Shown here: positions 1-10,863 of the stretch, one piece after another
How positions within the stretch are numbered: position 1 is the first letter of the stretch
Layout of the letters: each line of letters starts with the position of its first letter
Source of the DNA: Quillaja saponaria
Taxonomy: Eukaryota; Streptophyta; Magnoliopsida; Fabales; Quillajaceae
NCBI GenBank assembly: GCA_029379385.1
Contig: CM055615.1
Span: forward strand, 1,984,001-2,048,000
DNA: 64,000 nt
Reading direction: 5' to 3'
Position numbers and translations under genes: made by a program
The notes under the pieces: generated by a model
Told to the model about the DNA's origin: nothing
Database searches by the model: none
Seen by the model: the letters and a program-made list of their open reading frames with translations, nothing else

Positions 1-197
1 CCTTCAGCTCAGAAGTATCATTATTCAGAATACTTGACCTTTATTTACAACCTATCAACATTCAACTCTAGCCATGCATCATGGAAGTTCCTACTCTCAT
101 ATTTCTATGCACAAAATAATAAAGGTTCATGTGTTATGTGTTTGTGTATGCATCCCTGCACGAAGCTAACAGAAGGACAAATTTTATACTGTTGCAG

Positions 198-657
198 GAA
201 GACACTTTCAACTCGAAAAGTAAGTGCAACAAGGGGAGCAGCATCAGTTCCAGATGAGGTTTTCCACAGAGCCAAAGGGGTTCAGTTATGCAACACCCAG
301 GCTTACCAATGTACTCCAGCCTTCTTTGCAGACTCTTTCTTTCTCAACAAGTTTTCTTCTGAAGTTATTGCAGATAGAGCTGCTGTACCTCCCACTTCAA
401 GGGTCATATGTGAGAGACATGCCATCTCAGTTGTGCCAGTTACTCGTGTTACCATGGCTCATCGTGGACGATCCTTCAGTTTCTATATCATAGGATATAG
501 CAAGGAGGTCTACTTAAAGGACTATTATCCCTCTAGGTTCTGTTGGGGTTTATGTCCTTGTTTGGAGTGGCTGAAGTTGATTTGGCGAATTCCCATCATT
601 GCAAGTTCTTTGCTTGGAAAAAGGATAAAGTTTACCCGTCTAGTCTTCTTTGATTAA
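198..657 (+). CDS. SSUH2-like / DnaJ-related protein, last exon (partial)
   Basis: Open frame entered through a 3' splice site (ttgcag ending at 197) and closed by TAA at 655-657. The protein reads SVPDEVFHRAKG..., then PPTSRVICERHAISVVPVTRV, then GRSFSFYIIG and YPSRFCWG. This order (VPDE, a central RVI..R segment, a VPVT segment, and a final FxxYG/KVY..YP..CWG block) matches the C-terminal half of SSUH2-type proteins, whose N-terminal half carries DnaJ-like CxxCxGxG zinc repeats. Those repeats would lie left of the window. The biochemical role of plant SSUH2-like proteins is not established. An internal GTAAGT (217-222) looks like a donor, but the frame is open through it and any intron would be only about 40 bases, so I read through. 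After CWG the tail (LCPCLEWLKL...) is less conserved. The family call is from recalled motifs. Confidence 0.6.
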
Positions 658-1228
658 AAGTGTCAAAATTAGGAAGCATTTAGCATGCTTCTAGGTCTCA
701 CATGACTGACTATAAGAACAAGATGTTTAAGTGTTCAAGATTTTCATGTTTGGTATTTACTTTTGTTTTGATGTATTAATTTATTGGAATGAATAAACCT
801 TTGATTTTCAATATTGTATTTAATACTTGTGAGATGGATATTAAAGGTTTTCTTTTTCTTTTACATGAGTGAGTAAAAAATATCTTATTATTTAACCAAT
901 TTTATATTGGTTTACACATTTCACATGTTATCTCATAACTGAACTGAATATCAATTGGATGAACTGAATATCAATTGTGTATGTGATGACATGTAATAGG
1001 ATGCTTGAAATAATGTACGTAGGCGCTCAAGTGCATTATACTCACAAAGCAATTTTCAATGATTATTGAAAAATGTTATAAGAGAAACATATAATAATTC
1101 AAAGTGCAATATTATACTTCCAAATTTCAAAGTAGGTGACTTCAGAATCCAACAATTCCAGCTGGCCCAATTAATAATTTATTTAATTATAGTTTTGCCA
1201 ACTCAACCTGAACTCTGAAGCATGACAG
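658..1228. other. Intergenic spacer
   Basis: AT-rich spacer between the SSUH2-like 3' end and the O-fucosyltransferase fragment. It contains a short direct duplication (gaactgaatatcaattg twice at about 943-977). I see none of the upstream O-fucosyltransferase exons here, although a complete gene would need about 1.2 kb more coding sequence. Confidence 0.5.
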
Positions 1229-1723
1229 GCTGAAAAAGAGTTAGAGCCCTTCAAGCCATATCAGAACCGCCTTGCTGCTTTGGATAATATAGTTGCACTT
1301 GAAAGTGATGTCTTTGTCTACACTTATGAAGGAAATATGGCTAAGGCAGTGCAGGAACATAGAAAGTTTGAAGGTTTTCGCAAGACTATTAATCCTGACA
1401 GGTCAGTTGGCATATTAGACATCAATGTTTTTTTCTTCTTTTATATTAATCCAATGATGTAAATACATATTTTTTCGTCTAAATTTTTAATGTTCCTTTT
1501 TTTTTTTTTCAGATTAAATTTTGTCAGATTGATTGATCAACTGGACGTGGGTGCTATATCTTGGGAAGAATTCTCTTCCCAGGTTAAAAGTTTGCATGTT
1601 AATAGGCTAGGAGCACCATATCTTAGACTAGCAGGAGAATTACCTAGGATGGAGGAGAACTTTTATGCTAATCCTTTTCCGTGTTGTGTCTGTAACAAGT
1701 CTGAGGAACAAATTAACACATAG
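1229..1723 (+). pseudogene. O-fucosyltransferase family, C-terminal two exons only
   Basis: Two exons joined in frame: about 1229-1401 (after the acceptor catgacag) and about 1513-1723 (after a long T tract ending in cag), with stop TAG at 1721-1723. Readable motifs are [60 protein letters not shown] and ENFYANPFP. These are the C-terminal GDP-fucose-binding part of plant GDP-fucose protein O-fucosyltransferases (DUF246/PF10250), Golgi type II membrane glycosyltransferases. The usual protein is about 500-650 residues; only about 130 are here. The membrane anchor and the N-terminal half of the catalytic domain are missing, and the same-strand SSUH2-like gene ends 570 bases upstream. I infer a truncated relic, though the frame has no lesion, so truncation could be recent. 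PFPCCVC has Cys where I recall PFPGCVC. Confidence 0.7.
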
Positions 1724-4560
1724 AAACTTGCCCGCAGACTAAAGGTGGATGCTGGATCTCAAAGCTAGTCTTTTGGTTTTTGATGAGACAAACACTGTGG
1801 GATAAATGATACATGATACACACTGCCAGGAAGGCAGCATCTGGGTTATCGGATTGAAGCATTTCTTTCCACAGCCTGACTGGCTGTAGCTGCCTAAGAA
1901 TCAAGCCTTGAGGTTTTCCTATGATTTAGAAACGTAGTTTTCATTTTTGACATACTGAGAGAGGCAAACCTTACCAGCGATCTAGGAGAAGGTTGTGAGA
2001 GGTATAGTACTCATTACACTGTATAGGAGAAGGTTGTGATTAACCATTGCACTGTATATTAAAAGGCAAATCAGGTTAGTTAAACTGGCAGATAGGCGAC
2101 ACCCTTGTTAATTGTGAGTGTCATAGTATTCATTTAATTGATTATTCTTTCGAAGTCAATCGCCACATTGGACAACATAGATAATTTTTTATGTTTTTGA
2201 TACAGTGTAATGGAAACTTTATTTGTGAAGAAAGTAGCACTTCCCATGATGTTAGCTATTATTTAGCCTAAACTAGAAAAAAAGCAAGTACTAAACTTGC
2301 TGTGAAGTTTTAGTTTGTGATCCGAATGGCCGGAGACTCGCTGATGGCTACTCAGATCAACTGGCTATAAATTTTTAGTTTGTGATCTTAATGGCTGGAG
2401 ACTGGCTGCTGGTTACTTAGATCAACTTGCTATACTACTACTGGACACAAGTTTTGCTGAAATATGATTATGAGAATGGTAATTGTCAATAGCCAAACAT
2501 TTCACTTGAGAGAATGTCAGGCATCAATATCACTTAAGCTCTTAAATGAAGCTCCAGACTCTAATGATTTTTAAATTGTAATCTCTTAACAAAGGGTACA
2601 AACTGCTGGAACTTGGAAGTAACATGAAAATGTTAACTGCTGGTCCTGATGAGTTTACTCACTTTTTTTAAATTAAAAAAAAAGAAGCTTGGACTTGTAG
2701 TATGGTGAATCCAGACCAAACACCAAGCATACTTTCCTTACAGCAAAAGAGAGTCTAGCTAACGATAGAATATTGTGTATTCAATGACCACAACCTGGGC
2801 AATGGATAGCTGCATAAGTTTTGAATGAGAAACTCACAAAGCTGAAAGAAAAGACTCATGTTCTTCTATAAACACCCTTAGGCCTTTGCTGTAATGTTGT
2901 GGGTTAAGACAGAAATCACGTTCTGCTATTACTGCAGCATCATTGAAGTGGACAAGTCTAAATTGGAGTAGAAACCAATAGATGAAATGAGAAAGGGCTC
3001 AGATCTCCATTTTCATTCCTGATGTCTAAGCTTCTCTTCATCTATCAGATTTTAATAGAAAGGAATGCAAGGAATTTTCAGTCCAAGACTATCTTTTCCG
3101 ATCTTACTTGAGATAAAAGGCAGGAAGTCAGCTTTTCGCAGGAGAATTATACGAATCGGAACACAACGAAATTGACAACTAAACAATACATATGATCTTT
3201 TCTTGATTATAATTTCTTTCTCCTTCTGTCATTTGAGATGAATTACTTAAAACTTCAAAAAGCGTCACCTATAGGCTGGCAACAGAAACTACTATGTCAT
3301 GTTTCAGGACTCCACAATGCTCTTTTGTAAACCCTTTTTCTGTTACCACATTGAAGGCACATAAACTTGTTCTTTCAGATTCTGTGTTGCACTTTCAGTA
3401 GGGAAGTCTTTTGCTGCACCAATAGTCCATTCTGATATAATTCTTGCTGCAATATCAAAATGAAGCTGCCTCTCCAAAATATATTGATTTTCAAACACTT
3501 ATGGGCAAGTAGTCAGCTTTCAGATCCAGTCCTACCACAAGTAAATGGAGTTATGAGTACATCTTCAGTCCCAACAACCATACTATCGTATGAAGGGGTA
3601 TAGAAGTGAATTCTAGGCATTCCATCAGTCACAAATAAACTTTCATTCCATCATGCCAAAAAGGAGAGATTTCCTGGCTTGTACAATGGTGATAATCTCG
3701 CCTATTCTTGGTTTGCTCATAATTATCAGCACAGTATTTAGGCCTGTAATTTTTATTTTTCTTCTCATAATAATCTTCATATAAAAGAAATTCTAGCTTA
3801 TGTCTTGAAACTGCAACAACTTTTGCTTTATTCCAGGCTCTTTTGATTATTTCTCTTATCTTTACAGTGATTCGACAATCACCACCAAAAGTGCATTAGT
3901 ATTCAAAATAAAGACCTGAAATCCAAACCTTATACCCTATCTGTTTTAGTATGAATATTACAAAAGAATGAAACTTTTTTGATAAAATTCCACCACATGA
4001 AGTCGGCAGTAATTTCTGACTACTTCAAACAACTGACTACCCCGCAATATATAAACTCATTGCTGAATTCTTGACTCATCAAACATGTATTAGTATTATT
4101 AATTCTTCCACGACTAAACGATTAAGCAAGGTTGTTTTGCTAATTCTCAATCAAAGTTGTAACCTACTAAGTCTGTAGTAAGACTGTTGAAATTCTCGGC
4201 TTTAGTGGGAGTGAGCAAAAGTTGTAAATGTCGGTAAATGCAAGAGGTGGTAGAAGAAGTTGAAAAGCCCGAAAAATGACGCCATTGTTGGATTAATACA
4301 AGGATTTATCCATGTTCAAGCTTCCGCTATGGTCGTCTGCAAAATCCTATCGGGTCATCACAATATTGATTAAACGAGTCGGGTCTTGAAAACTAGAGCC
4401 CGTTTTATACCGGATTCTACGAGCTTTGTCCACCAAAGTTCAAAGTTCAAACTGCCCCACTGACTCAGTGGAGATTTGATCTAACGAATGAAACTTCGTG
4501 TACACGTTGGCAGAACCATTATTTACCGTTGGATTGGAAATTAGCTTGCTGACGCTGTAG
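1724..4560. other. Intergenic region without recognised gene
   Basis: About 2.8 kb with stops in all frames and no family I recognise. It holds short local duplications: gtataggagaaggttgtga-type repeats near 1980-2060, and a clear two-copy direct repeat at 2308-2434 (listed separately). The stretch 4380-4560 is less AT-rich and may be the promoter of the Yos1 transcription unit, since the candidate 5'UTR exon follows it. Confidence 0.4.
2308..2434. repeat. Two-copy direct repeat, about 66-base period
   Basis: Copies at about 2308-2368 and 2374-2434. Both run from tttagtttgtgatc through ggagact and gatcaact to ggctata/tgctata, with a few substitutions between them. This looks like a simple local duplication; no function is evident. 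Confidence 0.7.
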
Positions 4561-4772
4561 AGTGGCCCAAGACACGTTGGCAGAGATTCAGTGTTCCTCA
4601 TCCTCAGATTCTAATAAATAAGATCTTGTCGAAATGGCTGCCCATTGTTGTTTTGGTAAAGTTCTCGCCTTTCGGTTTTCTATCGTCAAAATCAAGGAAA
4701 GGAGAGTTGCAAGGGAAACGGGTTGTTTCTAGGCTGAAAAATTTCGGTCTAGGTTACTTCTTCATCTTCCCG
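4560..4772 (+). promoter_or_regulatory. Candidate 5'UTR exon of the Yos1-like gene
   Basis: A moderately GC-rich island ends in a good donor (cttcccg|gtaagc, GT at 4773-4774). Its only ATG frame (start 4634) stops after about 32 codons, so it looks like leader rather than coding sequence. The next acceptor that makes sense on this strand is ttcatacag, ending at 10082, three bases before the Yos1 ATG. A 5'UTR intron is plausible for this family. The resulting 5.3 kb intron would contain all of the 5.2-8.9 kb transposon block. This is inference; no transcript evidence is visible. Confidence 0.35.
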
Positions 4773-5349
4773 GTAAGCAATCTTATCTTTTTGGTTTTGA
4801 GGGAATGATTCTGTTCTGTTGTAAGTGGACCAAACAATTATAGCATTTAAAACTGAAGCTCTTAACAAAAAATTGGTGTGGTTTGGTTTTTTTTGAGGCA
4901 ATTAATTGAAGAAATTGATGTAAAATTCATTGTTCTTAACTAATAACCACTTTGTGGGAGGTTTCAAACTCTCTGGATATTTCAGTGTTGTTTGTTCTTT
5001 CCTGATTCAGTTGAGTGAATATCCAACAGATTGGAAGGAAATGGAAGTCAATATTTTTCTCCTTTTTTTGTTCGTTGATGAAGTGGGTTCAACCTAAAAT
5101 TATAAACTTGGTATATTTATACTGTGGTACTGAATTCTTTCTGTGAGTTAACCGTCCCAGAATCCAGTTTTATCACATGAGCTTGATCATTGATATGGTT
5201 TCTACCATGATTCTGTTCTATGTGTAGGGAATTCAAGCAGCACAAAATGTTTCAATTGACCTACAAGCCACACAAGCATAAATATAACGAGCCAGAGAAA
5301 TAATAATACTAAATATACTGGAAAAACCATTTAAAGTCGAGGGAAAAAC

Positions 5350-7135
5350 TGTTGGGGATCGATTATAAAGTATCAAAATAAAATTGAAGTGGAGACAATA
5401 TTTATGTAGTTCAACAAAATTATGCTTGCATCTATGAAGAAATTAGAGCTTTCAGTATGAAAAAACAAGTACAAGAATTGACTGGCTTTTACTCATGGAA
5501 AACTCATTTCCAATATCCCTTGTACACACACCCACAAATCCATAAAAAATCCTTATTAATCTAAATAGACGTCTTGGTATTTTTATCACAAAAATACTCT
5601 TACTCTCTTACTCTTCATTTTCACTTCTATGTTCCTTCTCTTCTATGCATTATCTTCTATTAATATAGAAGCCAAGAATAGACTATTTTTACTCCTGTAA
5701 AACCTAGTCCCAATATCCTTGGTACACCCACTCACAAATCCTGAGAAAATCTTTATTTCTTTAAATAGATGGCTTGTATTTTTATCACAAAAATACTCTT
5801 ACTCTTCATTTTAACTTCTGTGCTCCTCCTCTTCTATGCATTATCTTCTAAATAGTAGTCTTGGTATTTTTATCACAAAAACATTCTCTCTCTCTTACTC
5901 TTCATTTTCAGTTCAATTCTCCTCCTATTCTATGCTTTATCTTCTATTAATAGAGAAACAAGGAAACGCATCTTGAAGAATCCAAAATAAAATTTGTAAT
6001 CTCTAGTCACCAAATAAGATTTTAGGATGAATAATCTAAAATAATTTTGGCTTTCATAATTTGACTAACAAAACTAGTCAAATTTGTTAATAAATTCAAG
6101 TTATAAAAAATGATAGCTTACAATTATGGCTTAGCATAAGAGGATAAAGTATGTAAGCTATCAAATTCAAAAAGCTATAGAATGGACTGGGAATCTTCTT
6201 ATTTTTGCTCACAACTCCCTCTCTAGCCATTTTTCGGGAAGACGGTATCGGATGACCTTTCATTAAAGTCTATTTCAACAAGCTTTTCTTTATTAACTAT
6301 TTTAGTTAACATCACTGCTGCATTCTCTTCAGTTACAACTTTCTCAAGTAGTAACAAATGCTCATCAATCATTTCATGTATCCAATAATACCGAAAATCA
6401 ATGTGCTTTGTGCGAGAATGATATGTAGCATTCTTGCTCAAGTCTATAGCGCTTTGACTATCACAATAGACTACATATTCATCTTGTTTTATATCCAAAT
6501 CTATAAGAAATATTTTCAACTATTGTTGTGGGCAAAACTTATAAGATTTTCAGTCCATTTTTATGTTTTTTTAGAAGCCAAATTCAAATTTGGTAGCCAA
6601 CATATTGTATCCTCTTATCTTAAGCCATCATTGTAAGCTATCATGTTAGCTTGAATTCATCAACAAATTTGATTAGTTTTGTTATTCAAATTATGGAAGC
6701 CAAAATCATTCCTAAAGTCTTACTTGGTGGCTAGAGATTACAAATTTTATTTTGACTTCTTCAAGATGTGTTTCCTTGCTTCTCTACAAATAGAAGAAAA
6801 AACATAGAATAGGGAGAGTATGAAGTGAGAAGGAAGAGTAAGAGAGTGAGGGAATTTTTGCGATAAAAATATCAAGAGAGCTATTTAGAGAAATGTGGAT
6901 TTTCTCTGGGTTTATGAGTGGGTGTATAAGGGATATTGAGATTGGGTTCTTCAGGGGTAAACACTAGTCTATTCTTGTACTTAGATTTTTCTTAGTGAAA
7001 GCTCTAATCTCTTTGTGGACGTAGGCATAATTTTGCCGAACCACATAAATATTGTCTCTACCTCAATTTTATTTTGGTACTTTATTCTGTTATGATTTTC
7101 ACTAGTGAACACTAGTGAAAATTGGACCCCCAACA
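5350..7135. mobile_element. Palindromic LTR/copia insertion (inverted LTR-like arms)
   Basis: The left end starts TGTTGGGG at 5350 and the right end finishes CCCCCAACA at 7135. The arms, about 5350-6200 and 6560-7135, are reverse complements of each other over several hundred bases. For example, ggagacaatatttatgtag at about 5393 matches the complement of cacataaatattgtctcta at about 7042. The block around 5975-6150 matches the complement of about 6600-6770. Between them lies a minus-strand copia RNase H fragment. A normal LTR retrotransposon has direct LTRs, so this is rearranged: the arms are inverted and most of gag-pol is gone. The left arm also contains about three partial internal repeats of a 200-base unit (5490-5940). 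Confidence 0.65.
6223..6519 (-). pseudogene. Ty1/copia RNase H fragment
   Basis: The minus-strand frame contains YCDSQSAIDLSKNATYHSRT, KHIDFRYYWI and NAAVMLTKIV. This is the unmistakable C-terminal RNase H end of Ty1/copia polyproteins (YCDNQSAI.L..NP..H.RTKHID..YH.IRE). Integrase and reverse transcriptase are absent, so this is a relic of about 98 codons. It sits between the inverted LTR-like arms. Downstream on the minus strand a purine-rich run (agagagggag, near 6210) could be the old polypurine tract. Confidence 0.85.
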
Positions 7136-7897
7136 AAAATCAAGGGATAAACTCTTGACAAATTTTCCAGTATAATAATATTAGAAATATAAACAAATCT
7201 TCTTTAGTTACTACTAAAGGTATATAAATGTCATCAAAGTGAACAAACCAATGGAGAGATTTACCTAAAAATAGTGGCTCACAATTATCACTCATTCATA
7301 CCTTGCACTGAGTATTTCTTCACTATTTTATCTTTGTATCAATGCACTATTCAGGCCCAATTTATAGGCATTCACCGTGCATGTAAGTTAACAAAATAAA
7401 TAGCTACATTGTCAATGAAATATTGCACCACCGACCCAATTTTTTCCTTCTCTTTTGGTGCATGTACTGGTAATTTGATTTTTATTTGCAAGTCAATTAA
7501 TTGGCCACATGTAAATAAAAAAAACAAAGCTTATATCTCTTTGGACAGAAGACATCTACGTGTGTATGTATTTAGTATGCATGTACATTTAGTCTTGCTT
7601 TTGAATTTTTGGTACCCATGCTTTGATTATGCATATTAATTTTGTTTTGGCTAGTGCTCTTTGTGGGCAAGACTATTAACAAATCTTATATCGATAATTG
7701 TGAAGTATACAAACATCATCAAAATGTATAAACATGTGGTTGTGGTGCTTGAATTCCCTACAAGTGGTCAATTGAAACCTGTGGTTGTGCCTCAACTCTA
7801 GAGCACATGGTTTGTAGGTTGAATAATTTCGTATACCTGAACAATACGTATTCACCAATAGCACGAACTTTGTTCACGATCCTTGCAACCTTTCTCT

Positions 7898-8895
7898 TGT
7901 AGGGAATTAAAGTGGCACAACCGCGAGTTTCGATTGACCAACAAGCCACAAGAATAAATTTAATGAGTAAGAGAAATAGTAACACTAGATTTATGTGAAA
8001 GACTCTTTAGATTTGAGGGAAAAAATCACCAGACAAATCTTTTATTATAATAATAGTAAGGATATAAATAAATCCTCTCTAGTTACTACTAGAGATATAC
8101 AAATATCATCAAAGTGTATAACTCATTGTAGAGATTTACTCAAAAATAATGGCTCATAATTATTGGTATGAGATTTATTGATAATCCCGTCCACAAAGAG
8201 TACCATTCAAGTCAAAAGTAATATGCATAATAAATATATGGATACCAAAATGTCAAAAGCAAGACAAAGTGTGCATGCATAATAAATGTATGCACACGTA
8301 GATGTCTTTTGCCTACAGAGATATAACTTTTTTTTTCTTCATTTACTGGTGGCTAATTAATTAGCTTGTAAGTGAAAATCAAATTGTCAATGCATGAGCC
8401 AAAAGAGAAGGAAAAAAACTTAGCCAGCAATGGAGTATTTCTTTGACAATGCAACAGTGTATTTTGCTGACTTACACGCACTGTGAATGCATATAAATTG
8501 GCATGAAATAAAGAGTGCAATGATACGATGGAAGGCAAGCAAAGAGCAAGCCTAGAGAAATACCAAAGTAATAGCAAAAGTGAGAGATAAAATAATGAGA
8601 AAACACTCAGTTTAGGTGTGAGTGGGGGATAATTGTGAGTCACTATTTTTGTATAAATCATTATATTGGGTTATACACTTTGATGGTGTTTGTATACCTT
8701 TATAGTAATTAGAGAAGATTTGTCTGTATCCCTACTATTATTATAATATAAGATTTGTCGGAATTTGTCCTGTGGTTTTCCCTCACCTTTGGAGGGTTTT
8801 TCACGTAAATCTAGTGTTGTTATTTCTCTTACTCATTATATTTATTCTTGTTGATCAATTGAAACAAGTGGTTGTACCGCTTGAATTGCTTACAC
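7898..8895. mobile_element. TIR element copy 2 (foldback-like, about 1 kb)
   Basis: Left end TGTAGGGAATTAAAGTGGCACAACC at 7898; right end complement TGTAAGCAATTCAAGCGGTACAACC ending at 8895. The terminal inverted repeats are long: about 7898-8160 pairs with about 8650-8895, including gagtaagagaaatagtaacactagattta and its complement. The middle (8180-8600) matches the interior of copy 1 in inverse orientation. No coding capacity is seen. The long TIRs could form a strong hairpin in RNA. Confidence 0.6.
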
Positions 8896-10082
8896 TATGT
8901 TTGTGTGGGATATGAATGAGAAACAATGGCCATAAATAACCCATAAATGTTATTTATGTGGCTGAATTAAAATTCCTATCTCATTGCACCTTGAATCTTA
9001 ATTGTTGTGATTAGACCAAAACAATTATGTTGTCATCATTGTGCCTGGAATGGCCCTGTGCACCTTGACTCATAGCTGAGAGGTTGCAATTATTAGTTAA
9101 CATGGTTTTAGTTCTGGTTTGTATGGTCGGAAATCTCAGGAAATGAATTTATCCTATACCAAAATTAGTATGGAATTTGGGGTATTATAGTTTATGGTGG
9201 CATTTGTTTTAGTCCATGATATTTTGGGTAAAAGGCAAAGATATTGTGCAATATGAAATCAACTCTAATTAGGTTGCAGCTTCCATTGTCCTTTTCCCGG
9301 AGACTTGATAATTGTTTGAAGCAAAGAACAGTAGTGTGATTGTGATGGGGATATTAGGCATTTGGAAGGCCACTGTCTACTTATCATTCCACAAAAGTGA
9401 GAGAAAGAGAGCCATACTTCTTACCAGCCAATTGCTTATTTCTGTAGAAATCTTATTCTGTGCTCTTGGCAAATGATAAGCGGGAAATTAATGTGTTAAT
9501 TTAGTGGTTGTTTACTATATTTACAGTAAAGATGAGACTATCTTGTAGTCATAGATTGTCGAAATTGCAATTTATGCAAACACACACCTGGTTCTCCAAG
9601 TCTCATCAAATACCTCACCTCAAGGGAGAAGATAAATTGTACGAAAGGAAAAACTTCATTTAATTGTGGTGAGGCAAACTGCATAGCCTTATCTTCAGCT
9701 GAAGCTAGTTATACTGTCCGGCACAATATGTACTTGCCAATAACTTCATGAGTTAAGTTTGTTATTGTTCTTGTTGTTTCTGGGTGGATGCATGGCTGAG
9801 ATTTATTCTGTGCTATTATACCACGTGCTCATAGAATCACAAAAGATGACCGATAACAAGTCGTTGCCATAAAGTGAATAAGTTCTGTTACCATGATTAT
9901 GAAACGAAGCATTTTGTTCATAATTCTATTCTAAATCTAGGTTGTGGGTATTGACCATAAAAGAAAAAAGAATACAGGGTGGTGGTAAAGATTTTTGCTA
10001 CTAAGCTTCCTTTTTCTTTCACTTATTTTGAATATACATTTCTTAGTATTTTGGAGAGCAATGTCATATACTTTTCATACAG
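8896..10082. other. Gene-free stretch before the Yos1-like coding exon
   Basis: No ORF or RNA gene recognised. If the 5'UTR intron model is right, this is the 3' part of that intron and ends in the acceptor ttcatacag at 10074-10082. Confidence 0.4.
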
Positions 10083-10085
10083 AAA

Positions 10086-10319
10086 ATGGGCTTCTGGACT
10101 TTAATGGAAGGATTTCTGCTGTTTGCAAATGCATTAGCAATATTGAATGAGGACCGGTTTCTTGCTCCAAGAAGATGGACCCTGGCAGAAGTCTCAGGAG
10201 GCGCAAGGAATTCAGTCAAGGGGCAGCTGATAGGGCTCATATATGCCTGTCAATTTTTGAGACTTCCTCTTATACTATTCAATATAATTTTTATTGTAGT
10301 GAAGCTGTTTTCTGGATAA
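10086..10319 (+). CDS. Yos1-like / IER3IP1 family protein
   Basis: Single-exon 77-residue protein starting MGFWTLMEGFLLFANALAIL and ending in IVVKLFSG. This is the Yos1/IER3IP1 family, small ER-Golgi membrane proteins that in yeast associate with the Yip1-Yif1 complex and are needed for COPII transport. Two hydrophobic segments are visible: residues about 3-22 and about 50-73. Between them lies the short conserved loop NEDRFLAPRRW. Length is normal for the family. The ATG is three bases after a splice acceptor, so the 5'UTR is spliced. It converges with the SOUL gene, whose stop lies about 545 bases away. That pair is also neighbours in Arabidopsis as I recall (At2g37975/At2g37970). Confidence 0.92.
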   Translation: MGFWTLMEGFLLFANALAILNEDRFLAPRRWTLAEVSGGARNSVKGQLIGLIYACQFLRLPLILFNIIFIVVKLFSG

Positions 10320-10863
10320 CTTGAAGAGAATAAGAGATTCATGATCTGTGATGTGTTGCTTGTATCAGTTAAATTTAGGGTTTGTAGCATAGTTGAGTGC
10401 CTGAAGCCCCTAGAAACTTTCATGTATATATCAGGTGAAGCTCATCTATATGAAATATAGTTTTCGATATTTGGCCTTTTGGTTTTGTTATTCTACTTTA
10501 ATTTGTTTGTAAAATGCAATGGTGCCAATGTTTTTACACGATAATCACGATATCATTGAATTCATTATCTGGAAAGAGACTTTGTAAAACTATTTGAATG
10601 CTAACAGCTATTCAAGTGCTGATTCAAAAATAATGAACTTGAACCAGGGGAAAATAATGTGGTAAAAAGGGATCAAATGATTGAAGGAACAAAGCATGGT
10701 ACATTGCTAACCATGAAAACTGAAGTATATCAGGACAGCTAGGAGTAATTTGCATATCAGAAGAGCTAACTGGAGTTGACAATGTAAAGTAGGATTCTAT
10801 TAAGACAGCTAAACTCAAACAAAAAGAAAGGGTTGACATCATTAACAATTACCAGCATCAAAC

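Larger units (their letters stand above)
5223..7762. mobile_element. TIR element copy 1, interrupted by a nested palindromic LTR insertion
   Basis: Left end TGTAGGGAATTCAAGC at 5223. The right end at 7762 is its reverse complement (GCTTGAATTCCCTACA at 7747-7762), a perfect 16-base terminal match that continues imperfectly (GCACAA / CCACAAC). The element interior resumes after a 1.79 kb insertion at 5350-7135. Without the insert it is about 750 bp. Homologous interior sequence (for example, segments around 7268-7290 and 7440-7640) is shared with copy 2 at 7898-8895, there in inverted orientation. No transposase ORF is present, so it is non-autonomous. Superfamily unresolved; I could not see a convincing target-site duplication. 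Confidence 0.6.

Noticed and set aside
4626..4808. 60-codon ORF over the candidate Yos1 leader
   Set aside because: Begins at a non-ATG codon and crosses the likely donor at 4772; no family match.
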